Shown: positions 9,339 to 18,627, counted from the first letter of the stretch. The stretch is DNA of 64,000 nucleotides from Proteus vulgaris (GCF_023100685.1 NZ_CP090064.1:1426001-1490000); one strand, 5' to 3'. Notes: generated by a model not told the origin, from the sequence alone. A program made the numbers and translations.

Positions 9339-10983
9339 AAAGAATGAAACTGCTTTAACAGAAGCAAAAATTAACAAACTAAAAAGCTGGTCTCCAGTTT
9401 GGATCATACCGCTTGTCACCTTATTGATTGGTGCATGGATACTTTATTATCATTTCAGCCATCAAGGTCCAGAAGTTACCTTAATTACTTATAATGCTGA
9501 GGGCATTGAAGCGGGTAAAACAAAAATCAAAAGTCGTAGTGTTGATATTGGCTTAGTTGAAAGTGTCACTCTCGATAGCAATTTTAGTCGCGTTATTATT
9601 AATGCGCGCCTAGATACAGGTATGAATGAGCTATTACGGTCAGATACAGCTTTTTGGGTTGTAAGGCCACAAATAGGTAAAGAAGGGGTGACAGGTTTAG
9701 GTACCTTGCTTTCAGGTGCCTATATTGAATTACAACCAGGTTTAACTGGTAAAGAGAAAAGTGAGTTTAATCTTCTTGATGCACCTCCTCTTGCTTCACC
9801 TGATGCAAAAGGTATTCGCATCAACTTGGTGAGCGAAAGAGCAGGGCAGTTAAATGCGGGAGATCCTGTTTTATTCAGAGGCTATCAAGTTGGCTCTGTA
9901 GAAACCAGCGAATTTAACATTGATAGCCGAGATATGCATTATCAGCTTTTCATTAAAGCGCCTTACGACAAAATGGTGACATCCAATGTTCGTTTCTGGA
10001 AAGATTCAGGAATTGCTTTTGATATGTCTTCATCTGGCGTGCGTGTTGAAATGGCGTCACTTTCTACACTCTTTAGTGGTGGCGTGAGTTTTGATGTACC
10101 AGCAGGTTGGTTGCCTGGTGAACAAATTGTACCTAAAACAGAATTTAAACTCTACGATAATGAAAAGAGTATTCAAAACTCGTTATATACCGATTATCGC
10201 AGTTACATCATGTTTTTCTCTGATTCAGTAAGAGGGTTACAAGCTGGAGCACCGGTTGAATTCCGAGGAATTCGAATGGGGACTGTTGTGCAAGTACCTT
10301 ATTACACAAAAGGAATGCAACAATCGCTTGATAAAGATTTTCGTATTCCAGTGCTTATCCATGTTGAACCAGAACGTTTTGCCAATGATGTTGGTGAAAG
10401 TTTTGATTTCGTTAAAGAGATCTCTTCAGCTTCTAATAATGGCCTAAGAGCTTCATTAAAATCAGGAAATCTTTTAACGGGCGCTCTGTATATTGATCTT
10501 GATTTCTATTCAGACGAAACAAAATGGGAAGGACCTCAAGAGGTTGCTGGCTTCCAACAAATACCTACTGTTAGCTCAGGCTTAGCGCAAATTCAGCAAA
10601 AAGTGATGACATCACTTGATAAGATCAACAATCTTCCTGTTGAACCGATGCTTAAAGAGATGACAGCGACTTTATCTGAAAGCCAAAAAGCAGTAACTGA
10701 GGCAAAAGAAACACTGAAAGCATTAAATGCCATGATTGGCAGTGATGAATTTAGAAATCTTCCTAATGATATTCAGCAGTCATTGAAAGAGATCAATCGT
10801 AGTATGCAAGGATTCCAACCGGGCTCTCCGGCATACGGAAAAATGATCGATAATATGCAGCAGCTTGATCAGGTATTAAGAGAAATGCAGCCTTTATTGA
10901 AAACATTGAACAATAAAAGTAATGCATTAATTTTTGAGGCGAAGGATGGTAAAGATCCAGAACCAAAGAGGGCTGAAAAATAA
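9331..10983 (+). CDS. pqiB: MCE-domain protein PqiB
   Basis: Periplasm-spanning MCE protein that forms a tunnel between inner and outer membranes for hydrophobic molecules. It has one N-terminal transmembrane helix (residues about 25-42: WIIPLVTLLIGAWILYYH), three successive MCE domains (from about 45, 160 and 290), and a C-terminal helical segment forming the needle. At 550 residues it is family length. The GTG start overlaps the end of pqiA, and the stop TAA overlaps the pqiC ATG, indicating one translationally coupled operon. Confidence 0.95.
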   Translation: MTEKNETALTEAKINKLKSWSPVWIIPLVTLLIGAWILYYHFSHQGPEVTLITYNAEGIEAGKTKIKSRSVDIGLVESVTLDSNFSRVIINARLDTGMNELLRSDTAFWVVRPQIGKEGVTGLGTLLSGAYIELQPGLTGKEKSEFNLLDAPPLASPDAKGIRINLVSERAGQLNAGDPVLFRGYQVGSVETSEFNIDSRDMHYQLFIKAPYDKMVTSNVRFWKDSGIAFDMSSSGVRVEMASLSTLFSGGVSFDVPAGWLPGEQIVPKTEFKLYDNEKSIQNSLYTDYRSYIMFFSDSVRGLQAGAPVEFRGIRMGTVVQVPYYTKGMQQSLDKDFRIPVLIHVEPERFANDVGESFDFVKEISSASNNGLRASLKSGNLLTGALYIDLDFYSDETKWEGPQEVAGFQQIPTVSSGLAQIQQKVMTSLDKINNLPVEPMLKEMTATLSESQKAVTEAKETLKALNAMIGSDEFRNLPNDIQQSLKEINRSMQGFQPGSPAYGKMIDNMQQLDQVLREMQPLLKTLNNKSNALIFEAKDGKDPEPKRAEK

Positions 10984-11555
10984 TGAGATACATCATTGGG
11001 ATATTTGTTTTGATGCTAACGGCATGTTCAAGCCAACCTGAGAAAACCTATTATCAGTTACCTGATATTTACCAAACAGGGGTATCAGCACAAGTCACGA
11101 CAACACAGTCAGCGAAAAAGCCTCAAATCTGGGTTCAGCCGATCCGTTTGTCCAATATGCTGGTTAATGCTGGTATTGTTTATCAAACAACAGATATTAA
11201 CTATACCGTAGCAAATCAGCATTTATGGATAAATCCGCTTGATCAGCAATTACAACAGAACCTAATTTCAGGTTTAACAAAAGCATTGACAGGAACCGTT
11301 GTTGCTAACCAACCGATTGAAGATAACTTAGCAAAATTAACAGTTACAGTTAATTACTTTCAAGGTCGTTATGATGGGCAAGTGATCATTTCTGGTGATT
11401 GGATTTATACTGAAAATAGCAAAGTGATTAGTCAGCCATTCTCTCTTGTGTTAACACAAACCGAAGATGGTTATCCTGCTTTAGTCCGTACATTAGGACA
11501 AGGCTGGGAGCAAATTGTTTCTGATATTGCGACAACAATTCAAGCTCAATACTAA
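10983..11555 (+). CDS. pqiC: Membrane integrity lipoprotein PqiC
   Basis: Outer-membrane lipoprotein of the Pqi system (ABC-type transport auxiliary family, DUF330). A signal peptide ending in the lipobox LTAC at residues 12-15 predicts lipidation at Cys15. The body of 190 residues contains the family pattern of an N-terminal YYQLP and later IWVQPIRLSNML. It starts within the TAATG junction with pqiB and ends before a strong hairpin, so it closes the pqiABC operon. Confidence 0.92.
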   Translation: MRYIIGIFVLMLTACSSQPEKTYYQLPDIYQTGVSAQVTTTQSAKKPQIWVQPIRLSNMLVNAGIVYQTTDINYTVANQHLWINPLDQQLQQNLISGLTKALTGTVVANQPIEDNLAKLTVTVNYFQGRYDGQVIISGDWIYTENSKVISQPFSLVLTQTEDGYPALVRTLGQGWEQIVSDIATTIQAQY

Positions 11556-11578
11556 CTGACTTAGCCTACATCTATTCA

Positions 11579-11625
11579 AACCCAATATTCTCTTAAATCC
11601 TATTTAAGTTGAATATTGGGTTTTG
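11579..11625 (+). terminator. Long terminator hairpin after pqiABC
   Basis: AACCCAATATTC pairs with GAATATTGGGTT over 12 bp and is continued by an inner CTTAAA/TTTAAG stem, followed by TTTT. It lies between pqiC and the ASCH gene and should end the pqi transcript. Confidence 0.85.
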
Positions 11626-11654
11626 TTTATCAAAAAAATAAAAAAGGAAGCTAT

Positions 11655-12068
11655 ATGTTAGAAATGCTTAAAAAGAAATATCCCTCTGCAATCAGCTGGT
11701 CATTTGCTGATAATGCTCAGTTAGCTGATGAACTTGTAGTGCTGGTGGTAGAAGGAAAAAAAACGGCAACGTGTAGCTCATTAAGCGGTTTTTTTAGTGA
11801 CAGTGCTATTCCTGCTATTGGTGGATATAGCATTATTTTAAATAGTCAAAATGAGCCTGTTTGTGTTATTCGCACGCGTTCTTTGCAGTTAATCCGTTTT
11901 AATGAAGTCACAGAAGAACAGGCCAAAAAAGAGGGGGAAGGGGATTTAAGTTTGGCATATTGGCAAGATGGGCATAAAACCTTCTTTACTCGTGAAGGTC
12001 GTTTTTCAGAAGATATGGAGTTGGTATTTGAAGAGTTTGAATTAATAGAAGTATGTAAGAGGTATTAA
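11655..12068 (+). CDS. ASCH domain-containing protein
   Basis: Small cytoplasmic protein of 137 residues with an ASCH (ASC-1 homology) fold, a group thought to bind RNA or modified nucleosides. Recognisable ASCH features are the WSFADN segment, EGKKTATCSS, GGYSIILN followed by CVIRTRSLQ, and EGEGDLSLAYW. Start at ATG 11655 with AAAGGA upstream. An earlier TTG at 11616 lies inside the preceding terminator. This gene is not present between pqiC and rmf in E. coli, so it appears to be a lineage-specific insertion. The exact substrate is unknown. Confidence 0.8.
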   Translation: MLEMLKKKYPSAISWSFADNAQLADELVVLVVEGKKTATCSSLSGFFSDSAIPAIGGYSIILNSQNEPVCVIRTRSLQLIRFNEVTEEQAKKEGEGDLSLAYWQDGHKTFFTREGRFSEDMELVFEEFELIEVCKRY

Positions 12069-12542
12069 TAGCTTATTTTACCTTCCAAAATGGCTAATTC
12101 CTTAATAACAATAAGGTAATTTTAATAAGCTTTTCTACAAATAAGTAAAAAAAGAGCAAAAAATTATATTGGTTAATAATGGCTTATATTGACATTACTT
12201 TAAAAATAAAGATTATTTTTGTTTATTTAATTTGTTGATTATCTAAGACAAAAAATAATATTATTATCTCACATAATTAAAAGTTACATTAAATCAATAT
12301 TTTAACTAAATACTTATTCTGACTATTTTAAATCCTAAAATAACCCTACAAATATTAATTAAATAAAGTTAATGATAACAAGTGTTACTAAAGTTAAATT
12401 TAGCTCGGCTTCACAAATATGACATTTGTATTAACTTCTTTACTTGCTTAAATGCTCAATAAAGCGTATCAATTTATAGTGGTTGTTGAAAAAACAATCA
12501 TTATCTTTCCGCTTAAACTTAGAACGTGAGGGTTGTCTAGAC
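12069..12542. other. AT-rich intergenic region upstream of rmf
   Basis: About 470 bases of very AT-rich sequence without a convincing reading frame on either strand. It should contain the rmf promoter and leader. rmf is growth-phase and stringent-response controlled in E. coli. No promoter could be assigned with confidence. Confidence 0.5.
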
Positions 12543-12713
12543 ATGAAAAGACAGAAACGAGATCGTTTAGCAAGAGCATTATCGAAAGGTTATCAAGCTG
12601 GTATGCAAGGCCGTTCAAAAGAGCTTTGTCCTTATTTCGCGATTGATGCGCGTTCACATTGGCTGGGAGGTTGGCGACAAGCCATGGAAGATCGCCCAAG
12701 TCTGGTAAAATAA
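12543..12713 (+). CDS. rmf: Ribosome modulation factor
   Basis: Small basic protein (56 residues) that dimerises 70S ribosomes into inactive 100S particles in stationary phase. It keeps the family blocks KRQKRDRLARA, GYQAGMQGRSKE, CPY and SHWLGGWRQAMEDR. The start at 12543 is chosen because an upstream in-frame ATG at 12483 would add 20 non-conserved residues, and GAGGGT lies about 10 bases before the chosen ATG. It is next to an unusually long AT-rich upstream region. Confidence 0.95.
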   Translation: MKRQKRDRLARALSKGYQAGMQGRSKELCPYFAIDARSHWLGGWRQAMEDRPSLVK

Positions 12714-12872
12714 ATAACCCGTCGTAGTAAAATAAACAATGGTGATATTAAATATAATCACTAAATTTTGCCGACGAAAAAAATTAAGGGTTATTTATAT
12801 ATATTTCTGTGCTCACATTGAATACAGGACAATTTGAGTATAAATAACAAACAGTAGTTATAAATTGAATAC

Positions 12873-12903
12873 AAAAAGGCTTGCATATTCTGCGAGCCTT
12901 TTT
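12873..12903. terminator. Bidirectional terminator between rmf and the membrane genes
   Basis: AAAAAGGCTTGCA pairs with TGCGAGCCTTTTT with one mismatch, and T tracts occur on both strands. It can stop rmf transcripts and those of the convergent gene at 12926-13126. Confidence 0.75.
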
Positions 12904-12925
12904 ACATCATACTGGCATTATTTTT

Positions 12926-13126
12926 TTATTCGGTTGTACATATTTTCTTACGTAAACGAAACCCATAAATAGTAAAAAAAATAGCAAGTATTGAATTGAC
13001 AGAATTATATAGCCAATCAATTCTTTCCGAAGTAAACCAAGTTATAAGAGATGTTAATATCAAAAATATGCCACAATAAAACATAAAGTCAGCGTGTTTT
13101 TTAGATACTTTTCCTTTAGTAATCAC
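12926..13126 (-). CDS. Hypothetical small membrane protein (two helices)
   Basis: 66 residues; not recognised. Two hydrophobic segments are visible, about residues 14-31 (DFMFYCGIFLILTSLITW) and 44-56 (SILAIFFTIYGF), with basic ends (KGKVSKKH at the start, RLRKK near the end). The start is GTG with AAGGA about 8 bases upstream. It belongs to a small AT-rich cluster inserted between rmf and fabA and is transcribed with the next membrane gene (32-base gap). A function cannot be inferred. Confidence 0.6.
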   Translation of the reverse strand: MITKGKVSKKHADFMFYCGIFLILTSLITWFTSERIDWLYNSVNSILAIFFTIYGFRLRKKICTTE

Positions 13127-13157
13127 TTATTTTCCTTAAAATAATTTTTTATAAAGA

Positions 13158-13391
13158 TTAATTTAATTTGTTTTTTGATTTTTTAAATAACTTATATATA
13201 TTGGGGCTATATAAACACAATGAGGTTGTAATAAAACCTAAAAGCCATTTTATATCAAATTGATTTGCATACATACAAATAAATATAATCAATAAAATCG
13301 TGAGTCGATAGCCAATTACTTTGCAAAGAAAAAAGGTAAGCTCAACAAGAAAACTAAAAAGCTCTGCGAGTGCGCTTATAATCATCTCCAT
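13158..13391 (-). CDS. Hypothetical small membrane protein
   Basis: 77 residues; not recognised. Nearly the whole protein is hydrophobic: helices around residues 3-25 and 28-42 are followed by a shorter segment, then a lysine-rich tail (KLFKKSKNK). ATG start with AAGGA upstream. It lies upstream of the 66-residue membrane gene on the same strand and is probably cotranscribed with it. A toxin, an immunity protein or an unrelated membrane protein are all possible; nothing decides. Confidence 0.6.
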   Translation of the reverse strand: MEMIISALAELFSFLVELTFFLCKVIGYRLTILLIIFICMYANQFDIKWLLGFITTSLCLYSPNIYKLFKKSKNKLN

Positions 13392-13573
13392 ACGATTATT
13401 CCTTAATGTTATTTATTCTAAGTCGATATAATTTTTAAGTGTGATATTTATTTGGGATAGGGACTATCACTTAACTTAAATTTATCTTCACATATAAGAA
13501 TTATTTACTAATTTGGTGACACTATACATTGATTAATTTATTATAGCGACTTTTAATTACAAGGAAGGTTTTA

Positions 13574-14065
13574 ATGAAAAAACCAATATCATTATGGATA
13601 ATATTAATTGCTTTTATTTTCTTCACACTACAGCAATTAATATCTTCATTACCTAATATTTCCATTTTAATAGGTGCATTTATAAGAAGTAGTGTTGATT
13701 TTGATTTTGTAGCTTCTCTTTCTATCGTGTGGAGTATGATACAAACTTCTTCTCTCGTTAGTTTATATGTTATTACTCTTTTTGTTATTTTTATGAAGAA
13801 AGAAATAGCACCAATAATGCTGAAAATATTCTGGTGTATATCAATGCTTCCTATGACTATTGTAATAGCAATAGGTATCCAAAACGCATTTGATAATACA
13901 AATGGTAGTCATCAAGCAGAAAGTTCAGGTGAAATATTAGGGAGCTTATTTTTAGCAGGATTGCTTGTTTATCTTACATATAGCCTATTTTTCTCTTCTA
14001 GAATTAAAGACTATTTTCAGTATTTACAAAATAAGCAATCGACGCAATGTATTGATAAAAATTAA
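13574..14065 (+). CDS. Hypothetical membrane protein (four helices)
   Basis: 163 residues, not recognised. Four hydrophobic stretches are visible at about residues 6-24, 48-73, 82-105 and 124-143, with a polar loop (NTNGSHQAESSGE) before the last and a hydrophilic tail. AAGGAAGG lies just before the ATG. The layout recalls small integral membrane families such as DUF2569, but I see no diagnostic motif. It is divergent from the two small membrane genes and ends at a strong terminator shared with fabA. Confidence 0.65.
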   Translation: MKKPISLWIILIAFIFFTLQQLISSLPNISILIGAFIRSSVDFDFVASLSIVWSMIQTSSLVSLYVITLFVIFMKKEIAPIMLKIFWCISMLPMTIVIAIGIQNAFDNTNGSHQAESSGEILGSLFLAGLLVYLTYSLFFSSRIKDYFQYLQNKQSTQCIDKN

Positions 14066-14120
14066 ATTGAATATGATCTGTTTTTTATAAATAGAATAAA
14101 TACATTATTAGTACAGATAA

Positions 14121-14156
14121 AAAAATACCGTGTATTGTATATTACACGGTATTTTT
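14121..14156. terminator. Bidirectional terminator between membrane gene and fabA
   Basis: A perfect 14-bp stem (AAAAATACCGTGTA / TACACGGTATTTTT) with an 8-base loop and T tracts on both strands serves the two convergent genes. Confidence 0.9.
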
Positions 14157-14182
14157 ATAATAAACTTTTGGAATTATCGATC

Positions 14183-14701
14183 TTAGAATGCAGTTGTATC
14201 TTTAAATAAGCCAACTTTTAAATCTTTTGCTTCATAAATCAGCTTACCATCAACATACACTTCACCGTCGGCAATACCCATAATCAGTTTACGATTGATA
14301 ACACGTTTGAAATCAATTTTATAGGTAACTTTTTTTGCAGTTGGTAATATTTGTCCAGTGAATTTAACTTCACCTACACCAAGAGCACGGCCTTTTCCTT
14401 CGCCGCCAAGCCAGCCAAGATAAAAGCCAACAAGTTGCCACATGGCATCAAGGCCTAAGCAACCCGGCATCACAGGATCATTGACGAAATGGCAATCAAA
14501 GAACCATAAGTCGGGCTTGATATCGAATTCTGCTTCGATAAAGCCTTTATTATGGGTGCCGCCATCTTCAGTCATTTTAATGATGCGATCCATCATTAGC
14601 ATATTACCAGACGGCAGTGGTGGGCCATCTTGGCCAAATAATTCACCACGGCCTGAAGCAATGAGGTCTTCTTTAGAATAAGATTCGCGTTTATCAACCA
14701 T
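14183..14701 (-). CDS. fabA: 3-hydroxyacyl-ACP dehydratase/isomerase FabA
   Basis: Enzyme of type II fatty acid synthesis that dehydrates 3-hydroxydecanoyl-ACP and isomerises the trans-2 product to cis-3, introducing unsaturation. 172 residues, exactly the E. coli length. The catalytic His71 is in [12 protein letters not shown] and Asp85 in LGLDAMWQ. The gene is alone on its strand, with a FabR-type palindrome upstream and a shared terminator downstream. Confidence 0.98.
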   Translation of the reverse strand: MVDKRESYSKEDLIASGRGELFGQDGPPLPSGNMLMMDRIIKMTEDGGTHNKGFIEAEFDIKPDLWFFDCHFVNDPVMPGCLGLDAMWQLVGFYLGWLGGEGKGRALGVGEVKFTGQILPTAKKVTYKIDFKRVINRKLIMGIADGEVYVDGKLIYEAKDLKVGLFKDTTAF

Positions 14702-14739
14702 TGTCTATATAGCCTTTATCAAATGTAAGATAACAGAAT

Positions 14740-14757
14740 AGCTTACACTTGTACGCT
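14740..14757. promoter_or_regulatory. FabR-type operator upstream of fabA
   Basis: AGCTTACACTTGTACGCT is an 18-bp near-palindrome 38 bases upstream of the fabA start. It closely resembles the GCGTACA-TGTACGC palindrome recognised by FabR upstream of fabA/fabB in E. coli (recalled consensus). One arm carries a single change from perfect symmetry. Confidence 0.7.
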
Positions 14758-14784
14758 GAACAACTCCGATCACTTGAAATAGAA

Positions 14785-16527
14785 TTATCTGAATAGGCGT
14801 AAGAACCAAGGTAACTTAGGTCTATCTTGATTATTTGCAAGTGTTATACGGTCATGAATCACAGCTAACAAGTGTGCATCAGATTGTTCTGGCTCGCATT
14901 GCTCTTCATAATATGGCTGACGAGTCAGTAATGTTATGGCTTCAGCGATATGTGTTACAGGCCAAATATGAAATTTCTCTTCTTTGACGGCTTGTTGAAC
15001 ATTTTCATTTAGTACTAGATGACGAATATTCGCGAGAGGAATAATTACACCTTGTGATCCTGTTAATCCTCTTTGCTGGCAAATATCAAAGAAACCTTCG
15101 ATTTTTTGGTTTACGCCACCAATAGGCTGAACCTGACCAAATTGATCAACTGCGCCCGTTACCGCAATTTGTTGATCTATTGGTTGCAGTGCAAGTGTAC
15201 TAATTAATGCACACAGTTCAGCCAGAGAAGCGCTATCACCATCCACCTCACCATAAGACTGCTCAAAAACAATAGAGGTACTAAATGGTTGTGGTTGGTC
15301 TAAACGTAATTCTGAGTTTAAGTAAGCTTGCATGATCATCATTCCTTTAGCATGAAGATTACCGCCAAGCTCAGCTTTACGTTCAACATCAGTAAACTCA
15401 CCATCACCAATATGGGCAACACAAGTTATACGAGTAGGTTCACCAATTAAATCAGGATAACCAGGATAATCTAAGACAGAAAGCCCATTGATTTGGCCAA
15501 CGGCTTCACCTTCTGTTTGTATCATTACCTGATCTTGCAAAATTTCATCACGACTACGCTCTAATAGATAACTATGTCGCCATAAGCGATTTTCTTCTGC
15601 TTTTTTTAGTGCGTCTGCATTTAGATAAGCATCATGATTAAAGCGCATTGCGTAACGGAGTTGACGTAAGATCCATTCTAAATCTAAGCTCAAGATCAAC
15701 TGATCTTCATGTTGCCTTGCTGCTTGTGTTAATAACACTTCCCAAGCATCTGCTGATAAAGAAGGGAGACGGTATTTTTGGCACAATGCATTTACAAAAC
15801 CACACCATTGCGAAAGTGTTGTTTCGTCTTCTAAATACATATCGTATTCATATTCGCCATATAAAGCTACGTTACTTAATTCTGGCTCCATAAATTCTAG
15901 CTCTTCAAGACTTAGTCTATCGCCAACTAAAATCACTCGCAGATTGAGAGGCATACTTTCAATGGGCAAAGGCAATGATTGATTATCATTCCAAACAAGC
16001 CATTCAAAGCGTTGCTCTTCAACCATTTTTTTCAGACGAAACCACATTAATGGTTGAGCTAATAAAGATTTAATGGAGAGAACGAGAATTCCACCATTAA
16101 CTTTATGTAATAAACCTGGGCTGACAGTGACATTATCTTTATGACAATAGAAAGAGCCAAAGAGTTGTTCGGGTTCTATCCACTGGCAACAAGTAATGGA
16201 TTCTGATGATGAAAATGCACCTTGTACATTTTCTTGCCAATAGATTTTATTTGATTCTGCTTGATAGGCACCAATAACCGGATAGGTTTTGATCTCTGAT
16301 TGCGTTAATGTGTCTGTCAACATATCAAAGTAAGCGGTAGAATCATCGGCTTTTAACAGCATAAATTGGCCTGAATCTGCATTATTTAGCCATTGTAGGC
16401 TTTCGTACAGGCGAGGCTGAACCTCACGAAGTAGAGATGCAGGTAATTGAGATGCTGTTTGAAAGAAAGTCTGGTAGGAGGCGTAATCAGGACGTAACGC
16501 CTGCCATTCTAATTCGTTGTTTTTCAA
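14785..16527 (-). CDS. lonH: Lon-family protease homolog LonH (YcbZ)
   Basis: Putative Lon-like serine protease of the YcbZ/LonH group, lacking a complete AAA+ module. The C-terminal proteolytic domain has the serine-lysine dyad: Ser432 in DGDSAS and Lys475 in GGVNQKIEGF. The 43-residue separation equals that in E. coli Lon (Ser679-Lys722). At 580 residues it matches E. coli YcbZ (about 586). The start is TTG with a weak upstream ribosome site (CGGTAACC). No ATG fits the N-terminal family block (LEWQALRPDY). Divergent from matP. Confidence 0.92.
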   Translation of the reverse strand: MKNNELEWQALRPDYASYQTFFQTASQLPASLLREVQPRLYESLQWLNNADSGQFMLLKADDSTAYFDMLTDTLTQSEIKTYPVIGAYQAESNKIYWQENVQGAFSSSESITCCQWIEPEQLFGSFYCHKDNVTVSPGLLHKVNGGILVLSIKSLLAQPLMWFRLKKMVEEQRFEWLVWNDNQSLPLPIESMPLNLRVILVGDRLSLEELEFMEPELSNVALYGEYEYDMYLEDETTLSQWCGFVNALCQKYRLPSLSADAWEVLLTQAARQHEDQLILSLDLEWILRQLRYAMRFNHDAYLNADALKKAEENRLWRHSYLLERSRDEILQDQVMIQTEGEAVGQINGLSVLDYPGYPDLIGEPTRITCVAHIGDGEFTDVERKAELGGNLHAKGMMIMQAYLNSELRLDQPQPFSTSIVFEQSYGEVDGDSASLAELCALISTLALQPIDQQIAVTGAVDQFGQVQPIGGVNQKIEGFFDICQQRGLTGSQGVIIPLANIRHLVLNENVQQAVKEEKFHIWPVTHIAEAITLLTRQPYYEEQCEPEQSDAHLLAVIHDRITLANNQDRPKLPWFLRLFR

Positions 16528-16891
16528 GGTTACCGTTTTTATTATTGGTTAGTGAAAAGAGATTTATTAGATACCACTATAAGTGGGTATCTATCCTGCA
16601 ATAAGACGGTTCTTTAACTGTCATCAACTGCATAGGCAGGGAATATGTATCGCTACGACCTTATAATAATGAGCTAACAAATCAGCCATTAGGTTTTATT
16701 ATAGCGACGCTCGATTCTATCATAACGTGCTCAGAAAACTATCCCTTATCAAGGCTTGTTATTAATTGATAAAAAAAGATTATCCAAAACATCCTTGCTT
16801 ATAAAATAGGCAAAAAATTTCGGTTCAGTGGCAGTATTTTTGTAAAATTGTTGATATGCTAGTATATAGTTACGTTGTCACGGGGATTTGT
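16528..16891. other. Divergent intergenic region lonH / matP
   Basis: About 360 bases between two divergent genes with no reading frame. It must hold both promoters. On the matP side TATAGT (16865-16870) could be a -10 box next to the matS-like site. The lonH side shows no clear promoter to me. Confidence 0.5.
16869..16881. promoter_or_regulatory. matS-like site upstream of matP
   Basis: GTTACGTTGTCAC matches the MatP-binding consensus GTGACRNYGTCAC at 12 of 13 positions. It lies 10 bases before the matP ATG and downstream of a possible -10 box, where binding could block initiation. The role is an inference. Confidence 0.45.
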
Positions 16892-17353
16892 ATGAAATAT
16901 CAACAATTAGAGAATCTAGAATGTGGCTGGAAGTGGGCATATCTCGTCAAAAAACATCGTGAAGGTGAGTTAATTACCCGTTATATTGAAAAAAGTGCGG
17001 CTGATGAGGTTGTCGAGCAATTATTACTGATAGAATCACAGCCATTAAAAGTTTTAGAGTGGATAGATTTGCATATGAATCCTGATCTATCCAATAAAAT
17101 GAAACAAACTATTCGTGCTCGTAGAAAGCGGTATTTTAATGCAGAGCATCAACATACACGAAAAAAATCGATAGATTTAACATTTAAAGTTTGGCAGCGC
17201 TTATCGGCTTTATCACAACGCCGAGGAATAACATTATCAGAAACAATAGTACAATTAATTGAAGATGCTGAACGAAAAGAGCAATACGCTTTAAAAGTAC
17301 ATAGTTTAAAAGATGGATTAATTGAGTTATTAGAACGAGATAAAGAAAAGTAA
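16892..17353 (+). CDS. matP: Macrodomain Ter protein MatP
   Basis: DNA-binding protein that organises the chromosome terminus macrodomain by binding matS sites and linking Ter to the divisome. 153 residues against 150 in E. coli. Very conserved blocks are [40 protein letters not shown] and [15 protein letters not shown], followed by the ribbon-helix-helix region ([12 protein letters not shown]) and the coiled coil. The start at 16892 has CGGGGA upstream and is the family N-terminus; an earlier ATG at 16856 adds 12 unrelated residues. Confidence 0.97.
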   Translation: MKYQQLENLECGWKWAYLVKKHREGELITRYIEKSAADEVVEQLLLIESQPLKVLEWIDLHMNPDLSNKMKQTIRARRKRYFNAEHQHTRKKSIDLTFKVWQRLSALSQRRGITLSETIVQLIEDAERKEQYALKVHSLKDGLIELLERDKEK

Positions 17354-17475
17354 TCGATATTATTTTTTATCTGTATTAACAATACCCTTTTTTATTGTGA
17401 CACTTCATACCCCTTTTTATTTATTCAATCTTTGCCTCTATATTCTTAATTTGTATATTTTTTCTTCCCATAAAG

Positions 17476-17500
17476 AAAACCCTGCCAGTGGCAGGGTTTT
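17476..17500. terminator. Bidirectional terminator between matP and ompA
   Basis: AAAACCCTGCC and GGCAGGGTTTT form an 11-bp perfect stem with a 3-base loop. T residues follow on both strands. It lies 36 bases after the ompA stop on the minus strand. Confidence 0.85.
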
Positions 17501-17535
17501 GAATTCATTAACAGTAGATTATTCTACTATCTGAA

Positions 17536-18627
17536 TTATTTACCAGGTTGAACAACAACTTCAGTTGTACCTTGGATTTCGATTTCAACACGACGGTCTG
17601 GCGCTAAGCAATCGATCAGAGCTGAACGAGCTTTAACGTTGTCACATGTGTTGCCAGTAACTGGATTTTCTTTACCACGACCTTCTGCAGAGATGCTGTT
17701 TGCAGGGATACCTTTAGATACCAGGTAATCAACTACAGATTGAGCACGTTTTTCTGACAGAGGCAGGTTGTAGTTTTGAGAACCGATACGGTCAGTGTAA
17801 CCAATAACGACTACACGACCTTGAGTTGGGTCGATGTTAGCCAGTTCATTGTACAGACCATTCAGAGCTTCTTGACCTTCAGCTTTCAGAGTAGATTTGT
17901 TGAAGTTGAACAGAACGTCTGAACGCAGAGTAAAGGTTTTGTTCTCAACAACTGGAGCTGGAGCTACAACTGGAGCTGGAGCTACAACTGGAGCTGGAGT
18001 TTCTTGGTTGAAACGGTAAGCAACACCAACACTCAGCATGCCGTTGTCTGGACGCGCATTCAGAGTACCTTTATCACCAATGTTGTTGATCCACTGATAT
18101 TCAACACGAGTAGCGATGTTTGGAGTGATCGCGTATTCAGTACCTAATGCGAATACTGGAGAAACGCCAGTATCGTTATTAGAGAAACGATCTTGTTTTG
18201 GAGATAAAGAAGTAGCGTTTTTAGTTGCAGAAGAATCTGCACGCCATACCATACCACCTAAACGGGTATAAACGTCTAAGTCTTCCATTACTGGATAACT
18301 TAATTTAGTGGTTAATTGGACACCTTGAGCACGGAACGCACCATTGTCATATGAACCTTTATAAGTCATACGACCTAACCAATCATAACCCAGTTCAAAA
18401 CCTAAGTATTGGTTGTACTGATAACCAGCAAATGCACCTGCACCTAATTGGTCACGGTGAGTGTTACCATTACCGATAGAAGTACCTTCAAAATGGTTGC
18501 TAGTACCTTGGTATTGAGACCAACCTAATTTACCACCAGTATACCAGGTATTGTCTTTTGGAGCTGCTTGCGCTGCAGTTGCGAAAGCTGCCACTGCCAC
18601 TGCTAATGCGATAGCTGTCTTTTTCAT
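17536..18627 (-). CDS. ompA: Outer membrane protein OmpA
   Basis: Major outer-membrane porin-like protein that anchors the envelope to peptidoglycan. Signal peptide residues 1-21 with cleavage after AQA; the mature protein starts APKDNTWY. An eight-stranded beta-barrel (to about residue 195) is followed by a hinge with three APAPVV repeats, encoded by tandem 18-bp repeats near 17940-17995. A C-terminal OmpA-like peptidoglycan-binding domain carries [16 protein letters not shown] and two cysteines ([15 protein letters not shown]). 363 residues; upstream leader strongly conserved. Confidence 0.97.
   Translation of the reverse strand: MKKTAIALAVAVAAFATAAQAAPKDNTWYTGGKLGWSQYQGTSNHFEGTSIGNGNTHRDQLGAGAFAGYQYNQYLGFELGYDWLGRMTYKGSYDNGAFRAQGVQLTTKLSYPVMEDLDVYTRLGGMVWRADSSATKNATSLSPKQDRFSNNDTGVSPVFALGTEYAITPNIATRVEYQWINNIGDKGTLNARPDNGMLSVGVAYRFNQETPAPVVAPAPVVAPAPVVENKTFTLRSDVLFNFNKSTLKAEGQEALNGLYNELANIDPTQGRVVVIGYTDRIGSQNYNLPLSEKRAQSVVDYLVSKGIPANSISAEGRGKENPVTGNTCDNVKARSALIDCLAPDRRVEIEIQGTTEVVVQPGK

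Noticed and set aside
17940..17995. 18-bp tandem repeat considered as a mobile or regulatory repeat
   Set aside because: It encodes the Ala-Pro hinge of OmpA, a normal variable linker.
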